The translations under genes were made by a program, and so were the position numbers. From the NCBI GenBank assembly GCA_036674765.1, contig JARVKI010000040.1, forward strand, positions 124,001 to 188,000: a DNA stretch of 64,000 nucleotides, read 5' to 3'. The stretch is from Seiridium cupressi. Taxonomy: Eukaryota; Ascomycota; Sordariomycetes; Amphisphaeriales; Sporocadaceae. Shown here piece after piece: positions 1-13,300 of the stretch (the first letter of the stretch is position 1; every line of letters begins with the position of its first letter). The notes beneath the pieces are model-generated. The model was given only the letters and a program-made list of their open reading frames with translations. It did no database searches and had not been told where the DNA came from.

Positions 1-28
1 TTTCACCCTCTACACAAGCTTCACATAC

Positions 29-552
29 TATTGACGGCTAGGTTTCCTAATGCTGCACTGGCGGCCCTTTGGACCTCGATATCGGGGCTCTGAAGGAGAA
101 AAAGTATGGGCTCCAATGTATCGCGGTCGACTTCTCGCACATCTGATATCACTCGGTTAGCTCCCATGACCGGTCCCGGGGATGATGCAGATCATACCTC
201 GCTCCGTGATCTCGGCAAACGTCAAACTTGCACTTCTCTGTAGATCTATATTGTCGGAAAAGACGAGAGTGCTCAAAGCTCGAAGCGGCTCGCCCGAGAA
301 GAAGTCGGTCTCTCCGCGCTGCCAAAAGCATTAGCTCGTTTGCATGATTCGGGACCTGGTGGGTAGAGACACACATGTTCCAAGTATTGCAGAAGATCCG
401 ATACGGCCTCGCGCTCGGACTCTTGCAATAGAGGCTCGTAGAGGCCATCGCGGGATTTCCCTATGTGCTGATAAGCTCGTGTTCCAGGCATCACAATGCC
501 GTCATTAGAGTCGGATTCCCATACCTCCGCAGCACGACTGGCAGACACCCAT
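29..552 (-). CDS. VAC8: Vac8, vacuolar armadillo-repeat protein, N-terminal part (runs off the left edge)
   Basis: Vac8 anchors to the vacuole membrane by N-terminal acylation and acts in vacuole inheritance, fusion, nucleus-vacuole contacts and autophagy. Four exons are visible on the minus strand: 552-525, 460-375, 318-198 and 142-29. A GT donor at 28-27 starts an intron that leaves the window. The start encodes [10 protein letters not shown], with Gly2 for myristoylation and Cys4, Cys7 and Cys8 for palmitoylation, as in known Vac8. Next come [16 protein letters not shown], then [20 protein letters not shown] and [20 protein letters not shown], which match the conserved start of the fungal Vac8 armadillo array. 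Phases agree at every junction. About 116 residues are present; most armadillo repeats lie outside. The identification is very secure. The reading frame shows no defect. Confidence 0.93.
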
Positions 553-3248
553 CGCTGCGATGAGCGAGTGCACTGGACGTCTAGCTCTGTCCCTGGTCCT
601 TTCTTTGATGGATGGGTCGGTGTGGTGAATGGGCGCTGTCAAACCGTATTGGGAGCGTTGTGGTGAATCAGCTTCGGAGCTTGCCAAGTTCGGTCGGCGG
701 CGGTGCGTGGAATTGCTGTTGAGATAAGCGTCTGGATTACCACCAATAATTGCACAGGCAAATGGTCGCCCTTTCGCGGAGTTTCAGAGGCACGTCGGGG
801 CGTGATGCTGGCCCGTAGCAGGTGGGATGATGACTGGGTCGGGAAGTGACCAGAGGTTGACAATTCCGGTAGGTATTGTTTATTGCGAACGGGAAGTTGC
901 GGGCCCAACGTGATGCCCAGAATCACTGAAATGGAGCAAGTGCAGGTGCTGGCAGGGTGCAGGTGAGAACTCCAACTAGGATTTGGGTGGACCCCTGCTG
1001 AGACAGAAGACCCCAAAAGCACTGCCGGCTGCAGGTCACTAACGTAAAACAAGGCTCTCGTTGCTCCCACCTGGAGACGCGATCGATATACGGGGGGCCA
1101 GAGTTGCTCTCGCGCCTTTCAAGGCCTCTGCAACAGGACCGGGAAGGGTTTTAACTTTGAATGAACCATGACACTCAGGTCGGGTACCTGTGAGCTGCAG
1201 TACGTCCGCCTTGTCCACACAGCGGATTCCCATGGAGACTTCAGGTGACGTCCCACTCGAGCCCCGAGTCCTTGTAGCTAAGCTCTAGAGGTCCGCTTTT
1301 CTTTCACACCAATAATGATTAAAAGCCACCGCAATCTGGCGAGGGATGATGTTCTTTACAGGACCTTACCCGACTCATGGGATTTACTTAGCGTCTGCAA
1401 GCTCTGCCACAGCTACCTGCAGTACTGTTGTTTTGCTCGTGAAATTGCTGATACAACTGCCAGGGATTATGCCATTAGAAACTGATCGCCATCTGAAATC
1501 CGGCATGCTCTCCACACAACTGTTTCTCGGCTGCATCCTGATATTCCCTGAGGCGCGAGAGATCGACATGTGCGAGTCTGATATAAATAAATGGATAGTA
1601 CAGAATAACGTTCCTCTCCACGTGTCATCCAAACCAGAAGATGGGCTAGAGCGACAAAGAAAAAGAATGAACCGCCAAGTAAATTACATCATGTCTAGAG
1701 TCTGGATTTCTGTTTCGTTTCCGGAGCATCACAACCACCAAACTGTCGTCGACATTATGGTTGGGAGTGCGTGAGGCCTAGGTACCTAGCCACTTGTCCT
1801 GCAAATTGCAATATGGCTGCATCACGCGCTCCAAGCAAAATATACGAGTATGAGGTACTACCCCAACTCGTACACGCAGCAACGGCGACATACCATGCAA
1901 CGCAGAGGAGAGTCTATGACTCCAAGAAGAGGGGTTGCGGGCAGCGCATACGTACGAGCCCGTATGTGATATAGCAGGCGCAGAACTGCTGCCTCGACCA
2001 GTTCGTGATTTTGCCTCTCTTAGAGGCCGTGTGCCCTCCACAACACCGCCATCAGATGACGAAGAAACCACACCCGCTTCCCGCTTCCCGCGCTCCCGGC
2101 AGTCCGCGTGGATAACCGTGTAGGTTGGTACTTCAGCGAACTGGCGCCATCTACCACTTAAAGCTGCTCTACGTACCTAAAGTGGTGTCCTCGGTAAGAC
2201 GCGCAGCCTGTCTGGAGAGACCGTCTGCGAGATAAGGAGATGCCATCGGCTGTGCAACCAGACGTTCCGCGCCGTCCTCCATGGGAAACTAGCAGCTAGA
2301 AGCAACCGAGCCGTTTTACACAGCTGCTGTATGATGCGTACACTTTACCGCACAGCTCCAGCATATTTTCCAACAGAGCCGCCCAACACCATGTCTTGCA
2401 ACAGCATCCTGATGCAACCTACAATGTACGGGCTGAGCTGAGAGCTGAAGTGAGCGGCAGTCAGTGGTGCTGTTCACGGGGCATTGAAGTCCAGCTGGTT
2501 GACGACAAACCAGCCTCAGCCTCGTTATAGAACTGCCTGGCTCTGCCTAGGGAGGGCCGTGCGAGACACAATATATTTCCCAGCAGAAGCTCCAAGGTTA
2601 CGGTCAGCCGGTATGTAAATAAGGATGACCCATAGCTGAATGAATGCCAAGTCGTTGGTTGCCATGCAACTTCGCTGAGAGCAGGTACCTCATGTAAGTT
2701 ATTAGCCCAGGCCTGCTCAAGCGAGCGGATTCCACTGTTGGCCATGGGTCGACCGCGGAAATGGGGCCATCGCCCACGTTGAAGCCCCCCCCCCCCCAGT
2801 CAACCGCAAGCTCCTTATCACTACTACCCCTCCAAAGGCTCTGCCCCAGATTAAACCATCCAACCGAAGTGCTTCAACGATCCCCAACGACGGTATCCGG
2901 TTCCGGGGAAGATTCTGGCCTCACCAGAGCAAACAAGCTCAACCTGAGCCATCGCATCGTTCCGCTGCTGTCAGGTTCATATTCGCACGTGCCGCCCGAG
3001 AGAGCGAAAGGAAGGCGGATCGTGTCGAACCCGTCCATCCCCCCCGAGCGTCGGTCAGCCCTGGCGTGTGTGGCACTCTCGCACCAGCTCCAACTCAGCT
3101 GAAGCCAGTCATGGATGAGGTCGAACCTAATGACGGGGCGCCATCCAGGCTCCCCGCCGCGAACTCGAACGTCCGTCCTGGTCATGCGCTCCCCTTTGTA
3201 GCTCCCAGCTCCTACTTGAGGCCGAAAACTAGAACGCGCACCATCTCC
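553..3248. other. Intergenic region between VAC8 and SNF4
   Basis: This 2.7-kb stretch separates two divergently transcribed genes and must hold both promoters. I find no supportable coding region; the open frames are short and lack conserved-looking sequence. A run of 13 C residues lies at 2785-2797, about 450 bases before the SNF4 start. The SNF4 frame stays open upstream to 3066, with in-frame ATGs at 3066 and 3111, so the end of this region may be translated. Confidence 0.6.
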
Positions 3249-4498
3249 ATGTCCGAACCGACCCCAATGAGCCCAGTCGACGAGGAACAATTGCAAGGGC
3301 TGGTGAGTGTTGTCCTCCTGCAACTCAACCCTCATGCGTGCTGTTTGTCAAGTTCGCAAGGTTTCTTTTGCGATTCCGATGCGGGCCTGCTCACTCTGCA
3401 TAAATTGCAAGACCAAGCAATGGGCACTCCGAGCTGACTTCCCTGTAGAGAGGTCTCCGCGAGTTTCTCAAGAGACGGACCAGCTATGACGTCCTGCCGC
3501 TATCCTTCCGCTTGATTGTGCTGGACAACGACCTCTTGATCAAGAAGAGCTTGAACATTCTTATCCAGAATGGTATGTGACATGGCACTGCCCGACGCTC
3601 AACCGCACGTTAACCCCGCCGCCCTGCCTAGGAATTGTCTCTGCACCTCTATGGGATTCGCATACTTCGAGGTTCGCCGGTCTGCTTACCAGCACGGATT
3701 ACATCAACGTGATCCAATACTACTGCCAGTTCCCCAACGAAATCGATAATGTCGAGAAGTTCCGACTGAGCAGTCTTCGCGGTATATCGGTACTAAAACC
3801 TGGCGTCGGAATTATGGCTGATGGTGAAAACAGAAATCGAAAAGGCAATCGGCGTCCAGACTCTCGAAACCGTCTCTGTACATCCATCCCGACCACTGTA
3901 CGAGGCCTGTAATCGCATGCTTAAGAGCCGTGCGCGAAGGATACCTTTGGTGGACATCGATGATGAAACGGGGAGAGAGACCGTCGTCAGCGTCATTACA
4001 CAATACCGCATTCTCAAATTCATTGCCGTCAACACAGAACAGCATACATCACTTCTCAAAAAGTCAGTCCGCGAAATCCGGCTCGGCACATACGAGAATA
4101 TCGCGACATGCCAGATGTCCGACTCGGTCCTCGACGTGATCAACCTGATGGTCGTCCACAATATCTCGGCAGTACCCGTTCTCGATAAGAACGATACGGT
4201 GCTGAACGTTTTCGAAGCCGTTGATGTTATTCCTTGCATCAAGGGAGGTGCATACGATGAACTCAAGTCACCCGTAGGCGAAGCCCTGTGCAAGCGCCCG
4301 GATGATTTTCAGGGCATTTATACCTGCACCGAGGACGATAGGCTTGACTCCATATTTCAGACTATTCGTCAATCCCGTGTCCACAGGATTGTGGTCATCG
4401 ATGATAGGCACCACTTGAGGGGCATCATTTCTCTCTCCGACATCCTGAAGTACGTTTTGTTCCATGGCGAGGACGCGACATATTTCCCTCCGTCATGA
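3249..4498 (+). CDS. SNF4: Snf4, gamma regulatory subunit of SNF1/AMP-activated kinase
   Basis: Snf4 is the nucleotide-sensing subunit of the SNF1/AMPK heterotrimer, which controls growth on alternative carbon sources and the response to energy stress. Four exons: 3249-3302, 3449-3572, 3632-3781 and 3834-4498. Together they encode 330 residues, close to yeast Snf4 (322). Hallmarks are [20 protein letters not shown] and [12 protein letters not shown] in CBS1, [37 protein letters not shown] and [15 protein letters not shown] in CBS2, and [10 protein letters not shown] and [11 protein letters not shown] in CBS3 and CBS4. The four CBS motifs form two Bateman modules. Frame is kept at all three junctions. 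The start at 3249 gives a short N terminus; in-frame ATGs at 3111 and 3066 would add 46 or 61 residues, and the sequence does not decide between them. Confidence 0.93.
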
Positions 4499-5264
4499 CC
4501 ATGGCATGGGCGAAAGTAGTCTTGTTCATAAAAAAAGGGAGGATTCGGGGCATTGCAAGGCGTACGGCGTGATTTACTTGGGCAAGGAGGAGTCCCACGA
4601 CCTTTTTGCACGCGAGGATCTGCGCTGGTTTTTAGAAATCCGCCACTCGACACTCCGATGTAGTGGTTTCCATATGGATGGAGATGACTAGGGTTGCAGG
4701 AATTCCAGACGGGCTGGTCAACATAAAGACTTTGCATAACGTATATAATGACATGGGCTAGGCTAGCGAAGCTTGTTGGCAAACACGGTACCATTTTGCT
4801 GTTAGTATTTCGCATCAATGGTATCGATAGGAGAAATATTCATGCACAGTTCTCTTCCACAGGCCAAGTATATCTGTAATTCCCCTTCAAGGTAATTCAA
4901 TCGAATAGTATACATAACACAAGCAATGTTTGTCAGTCCATACAAACTTTGACGCTGCTCATTCACTGCTTAATGTTTGTTCGTCAAGTAGCCACACCCA
5001 CGAGACGTCTCGATCCCAGTAATGCACGCTCGCGCAAAAGATGCAGTTTCGAGGGAAGGAGCTTGTCAAGACGCTTGGAGTAGATAGAGGCTACTGTTTT
5101 CCGCTGATATATGCCGGAAGTCGCAGCTGGGTTGACATGGAGATGGACTCCAAGAGACTTTCCCAGCGTTTCCGAGACGAATTACGAAGTTCCTCGTCTG
5201 TGGTATGCCAGAAATTTCTGCATTCTCACACTTTTCTGAAGGCACTTGTTGATAAATCGATCCA
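4499..5264. other. Intergenic region between SNF4 and the RhoGAP gene
   Basis: About 770 bases follow the SNF4 stop. An open frame starts with an ATG at 5041 in a different frame from the RhoGAP start chosen here. It could be an upstream exon or leader of the next gene, but I see no conserved sequence in it. Nothing else can be supported. Confidence 0.4.
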
Positions 5265-8200
5265 ATGCAGTTTTACGTATATGATACTGCCCCTTCCAAG
5301 GGCAAAAAGCGAGCTGTCGACAATGACCCATCTTCTTCGATCCCGGTGTCCTTTCCTCGAAGGAGCCCGATCACGAGACCGCGAGTATCCCAGGATATAT
5401 TTCATTGTCCACGGAATGCATTGCGAAATTTGATGACGGCTGAAGAGGGGCCGAGCTCTAACCGGCCATACTGCTCAAGCAACACCTGGACGTCATCCAG
5501 TGCCGATATCAACCTCGTTTCTGAAGATGATGAAGCCACTGATCCTGGGATACTTGTCATTGAATACAATCGACTAGCTAGAAAGGTTTGTCGTTTGTCT
5601 CAAGACATAGAGCGGCAACTCGAAGGCTGAATTGCATCGCAGCATGGCATACGACCGCTCGTCCTAGATGATTTCCGTCCCGAATCCGTAAGTCAGACAG
5701 AATGTTATAATACTGAGATACTGAAATCAACCCTGTAGATTACTACACAGTCTTTGCCCAACCGAAGAAGCAGCTGGATAGCAAGGATCTTGCAACAAGT
5801 TCCAACTACACATGCTTATGGGCAGCCAGTCACCGCCAAGTTCGATCCAGTTTTGCGCTATCGAAGAAGCATCAGTGACATTGCTTTGAACTTCGTACAC
5901 AGTCAACGAAAAGAAGGTCTGCAGAATGAAGATTTGCGTGGCCTAGTGCGACTATGTGGGAAGAGTATATTCTACCTACCCACAGAGTACGCTCCTGCTT
6001 CTTTAGTCCTACCTACTTGTCTGCGTGCAACAGGGCAATATCTCGTTCAACACGGTGCGTCCACACAAGCCACACACCAAGGTCATGCTTGCTGACATCG
6101 CTTTAGCTCACACGAGTGGCATATTTCGAATATCCGGATCCGTGCGCATCGTCAACGCGTTGTATGACTATTACTGCGCGGATATACATGGCGAAGATGT
6201 AGCCACCACCACACGTTGCCCAAATCTCCCATCCCATCTCAACTGCGGAGTCCATGATGTCGCGTCCACTTTCAAACGACTCTTGGCTGGCTTGCCCGGT
6301 GGCATACTAGGATCACTCTCCCTCTTTGATGCCTTGGTTGCTATTCATAGTCAACTTCACAGCTATGCCGAGACTAGCAGGACAAAGGAAGCCAAATTGC
6401 GACCAAGATTGATTGCCTTAGCAATTTCCACCGTCAAATCGAAATATCAGCGAGAATTGATTTGCGCAGTTTTGGGGCTGTTATGCCTCATTGGCCGAGC
6501 TGCTGAAAATGCACCAAGAGAGGATTCTTCAGGACGGCCTCTGCCAACTTCAGATCTGATGGGCTATAGTTCTCTAGCCATCATATTTGGTCCTTTGCTC
6601 GTGGGCGACTTGCTGAACTCATACAGCATGAAGCTAGCAGATCCTGCATCGGGTCTGATATTATTGCCTCTAACTCCATGCAAGTCAAGCAGACATCGAA
6701 GGGCGAAGAAAACAATGCAGCAGAAACCGTCGATATTGACAGTGGACAAGATATTGGTTGCGAACGACATCACGGAGATGCTTCTCATACATTGGCGGGA
6801 TGTTGTACGACATCTCAAGAGCCTTAAAGTTATGAGGAAAGGGAAGATAGATAGCGTGGTATGGAGAGAGGAAGGTGGCTTCGCCCAATACAAACTCCCA
6901 TCCCGATCCAAGAGAAGTATCAGCCCTCTCCCAACCTCGACTCCGACCCCGTCTCCAAGTGAGTTCTCGAGCCTTTCAACGTCTACAGAAATTTGCTCAC
7001 AAATTTGCTTAGGATTGGGAGACTTAAAGCCTCATAGAAATGACAAAAACGGCGACGATTCACTTTTGATCAAGCGGCGGCGCCAGCAGGCGTCTAATTC
7101 GGCAACCTTCAACCCGATGCCGCGTGCTATGTCTATGAATGCTCTATCTCCTACGGTTGAGGAAAGCCCGACTGCGGATCACAGCCAGAGCCGTAGGCGG
7201 GCAATGCAAAACATCTCCTCTACCCCTGGTTCTTACGAATCAGGTAAAAATGGTCTGCCTTGGATGGGTTCTGCAGCGGATCCATCTCTGGCGGTAGGAG
7301 AGCTTCCTTCCAGCCGAGCGCCGCACCTACAGCCAGCTTCTCAACATCGAGGACGGATGTTCAAGCTGGGTGACGCCACTAAACCTCCGAATGCAGAAGC
7401 GAATCAAACAAGACCGCGTACAGAATTTAGGGCTGCAGCCGACTATCCGCAGCAAGACAGCGACTCGTCCCAAGAAACCACAAAAAAGCTCCAGAGTATT
7501 GCTACCCCCGACGTAGATCAGACCCAAGAGCAGGTTGTAACATTGATGGCCAACTCAACTAGAGGACACATACCACGTCAGCATAATGCCAATCTTTTAT
7601 CGACGCTTGCTCGAAACCCTACACTTAGTGAAAACGACGCTCAGACCTCCAGTATCTCATTCAACCACAACAGAGTGACGCCAGGGGATAACTCCTTCGG
7701 TTCAGAGTACCTGAAGGAAAACATGATGTTACCTCACGGATACAGTATTGAACAGACAGTTCTATCCGAAGGTGCTCTGCCACACCTCTCTGAAATGGAT
7801 AAATTTCCCAGCTATTACCCTTCAGTCGTCGGCTCTATAACAACACCACTAGAGTATGTACCAATACGGCACTTTCCGGACAGATCCCAGAAGATCAATC
7901 TCCAAGATCAATTCCCCGCTTCAGAAGCCTCTGGGAATTGGTCTCGGCGACACCTGCTTTCGAGGAACTCTCCACGATCGCCATTGCCGAAGAGCGAACC
8001 GATTGGGTGCGGGCGTGAGCATCAATCGAGCACATCCGCTCGAAAACGAAGCGCGACTACCAAGTGGCGAGAGCTTGTTCATAGCAGCCCTCCATCTTCC
8101 TCTGCAGATTTAAGGGAGAAGAGGATGGCTCGCCATTCTGTCCATCCTTCCAGCCCCCAGACTGCCGGGCCCCTACCAAATACAGCTCGAAGAGCGCCAA

Positions 8201-9603
8201 CCCCTGAATGGAAACGGCAGCTTGTGAAGAAAAAGCCTGAGTGGAAGAAGAGATCGCCGACTTGGTCCCCCGAAAAGAATAATGTTTTTGAGAAATCTCC
8301 GAGCAGATCTTTTCCAGGACAAGCCCTTTCCTCAGTCCAAGAGGGGCTCTCCCCAACGAAACCGTCCGCATTCGTATCAGTCGGTTCTGTCTCTCAAAGA
8401 TCTGTGTCAAAACCCGCCAGTGGTATCGTAAAGTCCATTGCAGCACGATTTGACAGCGTTTCCCAGGAGTCTACTTCCAGTCGGTCCACAGTCTTACATA
8501 GTAGATCCCAAAGTAATCTTCGAGGCTTGCGCAGCTTTCGATCACAGGATGTCGTCGACCAATCACCTGCTAAGTCGTTCGAAACTTCAGGATCCCTTCC
8601 AACAATAGACAGATCTCACGGGTCTGTAAATGCCAAAGCGAACGGGAATTCTGAGAAGGGCGAGTATTCGCCTGGCCGGTTTCGTGATTCGATCAACCGC
8701 TCTAGTCATGGTCTTGAGCAAAGTGCAACTACCACAAAAGCTAATGAAACCTCGTCGAGGCTGAGTAGTTCCTTAGCACATACTGATGAAGCATTCACGT
8801 CTGCACGGAATGAGCCCCAAGCGACATTCTCTAGCCAAGGTCAACTCAAACTCGAACCTGGCCATTCACTCTCCCATAGAGCGATGTCACCATCTCGAGA
8901 AGATCCTCTTACGGCCAGTCATTTGGATTCCGTTCACCATCCGTCCTATGCTTCTGCACAGAGTCATATAACCCCGTGGAGAAGCGACGAATCTGCCTTT
9001 TTGGAACAATACAGTCCAAGACCAGGTAGTAGTAGCAGTAGTAGTATACTACACACTCAGATTCGCAACTTGAAGAAGCAGCTCGAGTTCCGAAATGAGG
9101 AAATACGGGGCTTCCGCAGACAGCTTGATGCGTTGTATGGCACGGATGTATGGACGCTGACTGAACAGTTGCGACAGGCGAAGCGGGAACGTAATATGTG
9201 GCGCAAGCGTGCTGGAACTGCTGAGAAGAGGGTCGCCATGTTTGAAGAGTTTACTGAGAAGTTCAAAGGTTTGAAAGAGAGCATTAATAGTGTGACTGTC
9301 TCGAAAGGCTACGAAGCTAGTGCACCTATTTCGCCTTCCAACGGCAAGCAGGAAAGTGGTCTGGCTAGTTCGTCGAGCTGCTGTAACCACACAGAGAACC
9401 AGGAAGCGTTCAAGAATCGAATACGCGTCTCTTTCGATAGATATGCTAGGACTGGTGGCGGTGATGGCGCGTATAGTCCTCAAACGGATCAACGCGACGC
9501 GGGCGAGAGACTTGATGTGGGCCAGAGGGATAAAAGATGGAGAGATATTTCGAATGCAACGGCACAACTTTGGATTGCTGCAAAGGAGCTCTTGAATTCA
9601 TAA
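5265..9603 (+). CDS. RhoGAP-domain protein with long disordered region and C-terminal coiled coil
   Basis: RhoGAPs stimulate GTP hydrolysis by Rho-family GTPases. Exons: 5265-5585, 5643-5687, 5739-6054 and 6107-9603, giving about 1392 residues. A further intron at 6959-7012 (gtgagt...ttgcttag, 54 nt, stop-free) is likely and would remove 18 residues. The GAP domain spans roughly residues 170-420. It contains SGIFRISGS with the arginine finger, DVASTFKRLLAGLPGGIL, and SSLAIIFGPLLVGDLL. In the last motif the Asn common in metazoan GAPs is Leu. The middle is Ser/Pro-rich and low in complexity. A coiled coil follows at about residues 1211-1280 (QIRNLKKQLEFRNEEIRGFR onward). The joins at 5585/5643 and 6054/6107 restore continuous, family-like sequence. 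The start is uncertain: the ATG at 5433 is an alternative, and an upstream exon is possible. Its target GTPase cannot be told from sequence. Confidence 0.82.
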
Positions 9604-10015
9604 TGGAGATGACGGAAGACTAATCATAGTTAACGGGAGCACATATTTGGCTTCAGACCAGCCGAAGGAAGAAATCGATAGCTGTTAGGTATAAGCATGC
9701 AAGTGCGTAATAGCTAGCTCATGCCCACACAGAATAGTAACGAACTGTATGCTCAACAAATGCAAGATTAGATCGTCATTTGCCACTCAGAGCCAGTATT
9801 GTTTAGAATTCAAGTACTACACTTACTTGATTGTTTCAGCTGATGTGTAGAGGCGGCATTAGTTATGTTTTGTCGGAACTGCCACTCCGGTTTGGGCGAT
9901 CTACAATCTGGGGTTTCTCTTGCAATCAAGGACTATAAGCCGTACGATCTCTATGCATATACATACTAACAACAGCTCAACCTCTCAATATTTATTTCCA
10001 AGTTTTTTGGGTCCT
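9604..10015. other. Intergenic region, convergent 3' ends
   Basis: About 410 bases lie between the stop of the RhoGAP gene and the stop of the small minus-strand gene. It presumably holds both 3' untranslated regions. I see no other feature. Confidence 0.5.
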
Positions 10016-10306
10016 TTATCCGCCAGTTGCGCCTTTTGCGGTATAATAGTCCCCAGCGCCAGGTGTGGTCGCGAGCGGCCTGTATGGGCCACCTCCGAAC
10101 TTGTTTCCAGTACCCCAGTCTTTCTGTTCTTTCGAAACACTCTGTTCGTATCTCTTTACTGCCGGCGACTTGAGCAGCTTCTTTACTGCTTCGAGCTTGG
10201 ACTTCTTGGTTTTGCTCGTCCCTTCCTGTTTGCTGCCTGAATCTGATACCTTTTCCACGCCACTCCCATTGTCTAGGGGATGACAACTAGGCGACGCAAG
10301 AGACAT
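10016..10306 (-). CDS. Small basic conserved-looking protein of unknown function (96 aa)
   Basis: A single open frame of 96 codons with ATG in a good context (cccaccATGT). The first third is Ser/Gly-rich and hydrophilic. The middle is Lys-rich and probably helical (KLEAVKKLLKSPAVKRYEQS). The C-terminal part contains GGGPYRPLATTPGAGDYYT, which looks conserved rather than random. There is no signal peptide or membrane segment. I do not recognise the family. Two GT donors upstream on the same strand (gtaagacc near 10519 and gtaagtgc near 10395) suggest a spliced 5' leader, or an alternative N terminus in which acceptors near 10275-10290 replace the first residues. Coding is likely because the frame is clean and the composition is biased. 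The exact start is less sure. Confidence 0.55.
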   Translation of the reverse strand: MSLASPSCHPLDNGSGVEKVSDSGSKQEGTSKTKKSKLEAVKKLLKSPAVKRYEQSVSKEQKDWGTGNKFGGGPYRPLATTPGAGDYYTAKGATGG

Positions 10307-13300
10307 GGTGGGTTATTATATTCAGTGTGAGTCTCGTGCTTATCTAGATTCGGGAGCTGAATTGAGTGTATTGATCACGAGCGGGGTGCACTTACGTCGA
10401 GGCAGAATTGAGAATATGCTTTTCCGAGAGACAGACAAACGTTGATGGAATTGAAAATTGAAACGAATCCGGGCCAGCAAAGTAAATAACCATTCGCAAA
10501 TGCTACCTGCAGGTCTTACCGTCGTAGTCATCTGGGGGTGAGTTGAGTGGCTATGCAGGACCTGTGTGTTTGGTTCAGCAGAATCTGATTACATCATTCC
10601 TCCAACGAGCTCTGGCTCTTATTGGACAGCACCTCCTGACCGTCGTCTGTATTGTGGCGAAGCTCCACCGGTATCGTCCTTAGCAAGCTGCAGAGTCAAT
10701 ACGATAGTATTGGTGGCAAATTGTATTATTTGTTTGGTTTTGTGTATGTTATCTTGCTGGTGAATACTATTTTCCATCGGATTTGTTCACCTCATTGCTG
10801 ATTGCAAACACTCAAGCAAATTGAATGAATTTTGATGACTGCTTTTGTATAAACGCTATCTTGAAATAACTTGCGCAGCGGCGGAAGGCGATTCGGGCTT
10901 CGTATTGTTCTACCTCCTAAACGTCCCTGTCGAGGTCGATGTCAGAGTCAACAAGGTGGCGAAACTTGGGACCTTTGATATGGAGTGGCAGGGTCTCAGG
11001 GAAGACATGTTGCAGATGTTTTGCTAGACGAAAATATAATTTGAGAGGTATCTCGTCGTTTTGTCGCTCTGGGCATCTACTCTTTGTAGAAGCGACATGA
11101 ATCTGAGTTCGTATTCATTACTTGCCGTGCACATACTTGTAACGTAAGTGGGAATCGAAATTTGGAAATGAACTCTTGACACGCGGGGTTAAGATGTCTC
11201 TTGATACTGTCTTCGTCTTTAAAATTGGTAGTTCCTGGGGAGTGCATACAGTTCCAAGCCCTTTGATGCGTGTTCATCCCATGGCCAGTACATCCATTGC
11301 GAGTCGAGAACGGTGCAACCGCGCAATCTCCAAAATTACCTACTGATGTAAGCTGTAAGTGTGGAGAGATATGTTTTCTAGCGACAAAAGTCAGCTCAAG
11401 CCGGCAGTGGGTTATGGACAAGGTGAAGTGAACTATGCATATTGAGTCTATGATTACCCTTCAGTCAAGATGTTTCCCAAGCTTTTGAACCAGTCAACAG
11501 GAGGGGCACTCAGACATATTTTTGTATTCGATCTAATTACCGTTCAATACCATATTCAAACCGTTGGGGACCCGCCGTCCTATATGTCCGTCACCCCGGT
11601 AGGCGCTGACGAACGAGGTTGTCCAAGAATGAAGCAAGTCACTAGAGTCACTTAGTTTAGTTAAGCCCTCAACCATCAGTCTAGAGCTTTCTTCATTAAG
11701 TTGTAGCTACGGTGACAGCCCTCGCAGCATCTGTAGCATCTGTCGGTGCGACTCCGTCCCCTTGGCCTAACCTAAAGTTTGCACGATGACTTTATCCGTA
11801 GGTCAAATTGTCTCCTTTAACACCTTGCAAGGCCTAGCCGTACGATGACTGGATGGTTCTTATTCAACTTGAGAAACTTGGAAACTCCGCGAGTACTTGT
11901 GAAGCCTTGGGTGTCGTAGTCATTTATGTCCTTGTAGCATTCCTCCTGACAATATCGATTCAAACGCTGATGTGACCGTGCTCACATGTTCTGGAATCTC
12001 GGGTAGCCTTTGAACGCATCAAAATATTGACCGAAAGAATTTACTGTTTTCGTGAAGCCAAGTTTCAGATACATTCTTGCAATATCTACCCGGAGATCTT
12101 GACACAAAGCTAATTCAGGGGCAACGATCGGTGACATCCATTATAAAGTCTGCACGAAAAAGGGGGTATATGTATAAGATGAGATTGGGGGGTATAAAGG
12201 CAAGAGTAGAGCTTATTGCTAACAATCCTACAGGACACCCGCCTAGCCATGATAATATGGGTCGAGTCTGGTATCGCACCCTGCATCCTTCCTTGACTCA
12301 CACACGAAGCAGGTCAATGTTACGGAAACAAACGCCATCGGTCTCATAAAATTCTACGATATGAGTTCAACAGGTATACCGATCGATGCAATGCGCCCCA
12401 GCTAAGTTCAACTTCTTTCCGATCTAGATTTAGAGATACCATGCTGTGACGAGCTATGCGAGAACGAAAACTATTCTATTGGATAATTTCCTAGCCCATG
12501 GGAATGCGCTGCCATTTCACGAGCTATCATACTTCCCAGCGTCCTCTAAAGACAGAAATAAAGGTAGGAGAAATGCCAGCCAATACACAACTAGCACATC
12601 AAAATACAAAGGGGACTCCATCAAAATAAATGGCCAGCTGCAGAGCGCGACATTCATGGTACTATTCGATGTCCAACCACAAAAATCTCCATCATTCCAC
12701 TTCATTGTTGTATTTGCTTCTGTCGCCTTCTTGGTCAACTTTAAATCACAGCTGTGAGGACAAGTCAAGATGAGGGCTCATTTCGGCGAAGGCCGTGCGC
12801 CAGGGGCCCACTGTGATACTTCCATGAATTCCAACTGGAAAGATATGCCAGACAGGCAAAAGAAGAGTCCCTATGGTGGATTCACAGCTTCACAGCTTGA
12901 AAGTGGCAAGTCTCGGTGCTCTTGGGTCTGCACTGCCTCCATGTTTCTTGCAGCCCACACCCCTATCGCGGCCTGCAGCGATGGCATGCGGCTGATGCAG
13001 GAGATGGCGCTAGTGCCTGTTCGGGTAAAACGCCATCTTGGCGGGGGCCGCGATACCCCAGATCAGCGCCTGACGGGACAGCAGACAGTTTGACATTTAC
13101 CTTGGAGGTTGAAAGTGCCAACCGATTGCAAGCCGCCATCTTCTACCACAGCACAGCAGCTTTCGCAGAATCTCTCCAGAGGAGGCTTGCTTCAGTTTGC
13201 ATACTTGTATATATATATATATATATGTGTGTGGGCAAAGATGCCACATTGCACGTCAAATCGGAAAACACCTCCGACACCCGCGCTTGTCTTGCCTGCA

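Noticed and set aside
5754..6095. Reading the first part of the RhoGAP gene as a separate small protein
   Set aside because: Splicing at 6054/6107 joins it in phase directly to the arginine-finger motif, so it is an exon of the RhoGAP gene.
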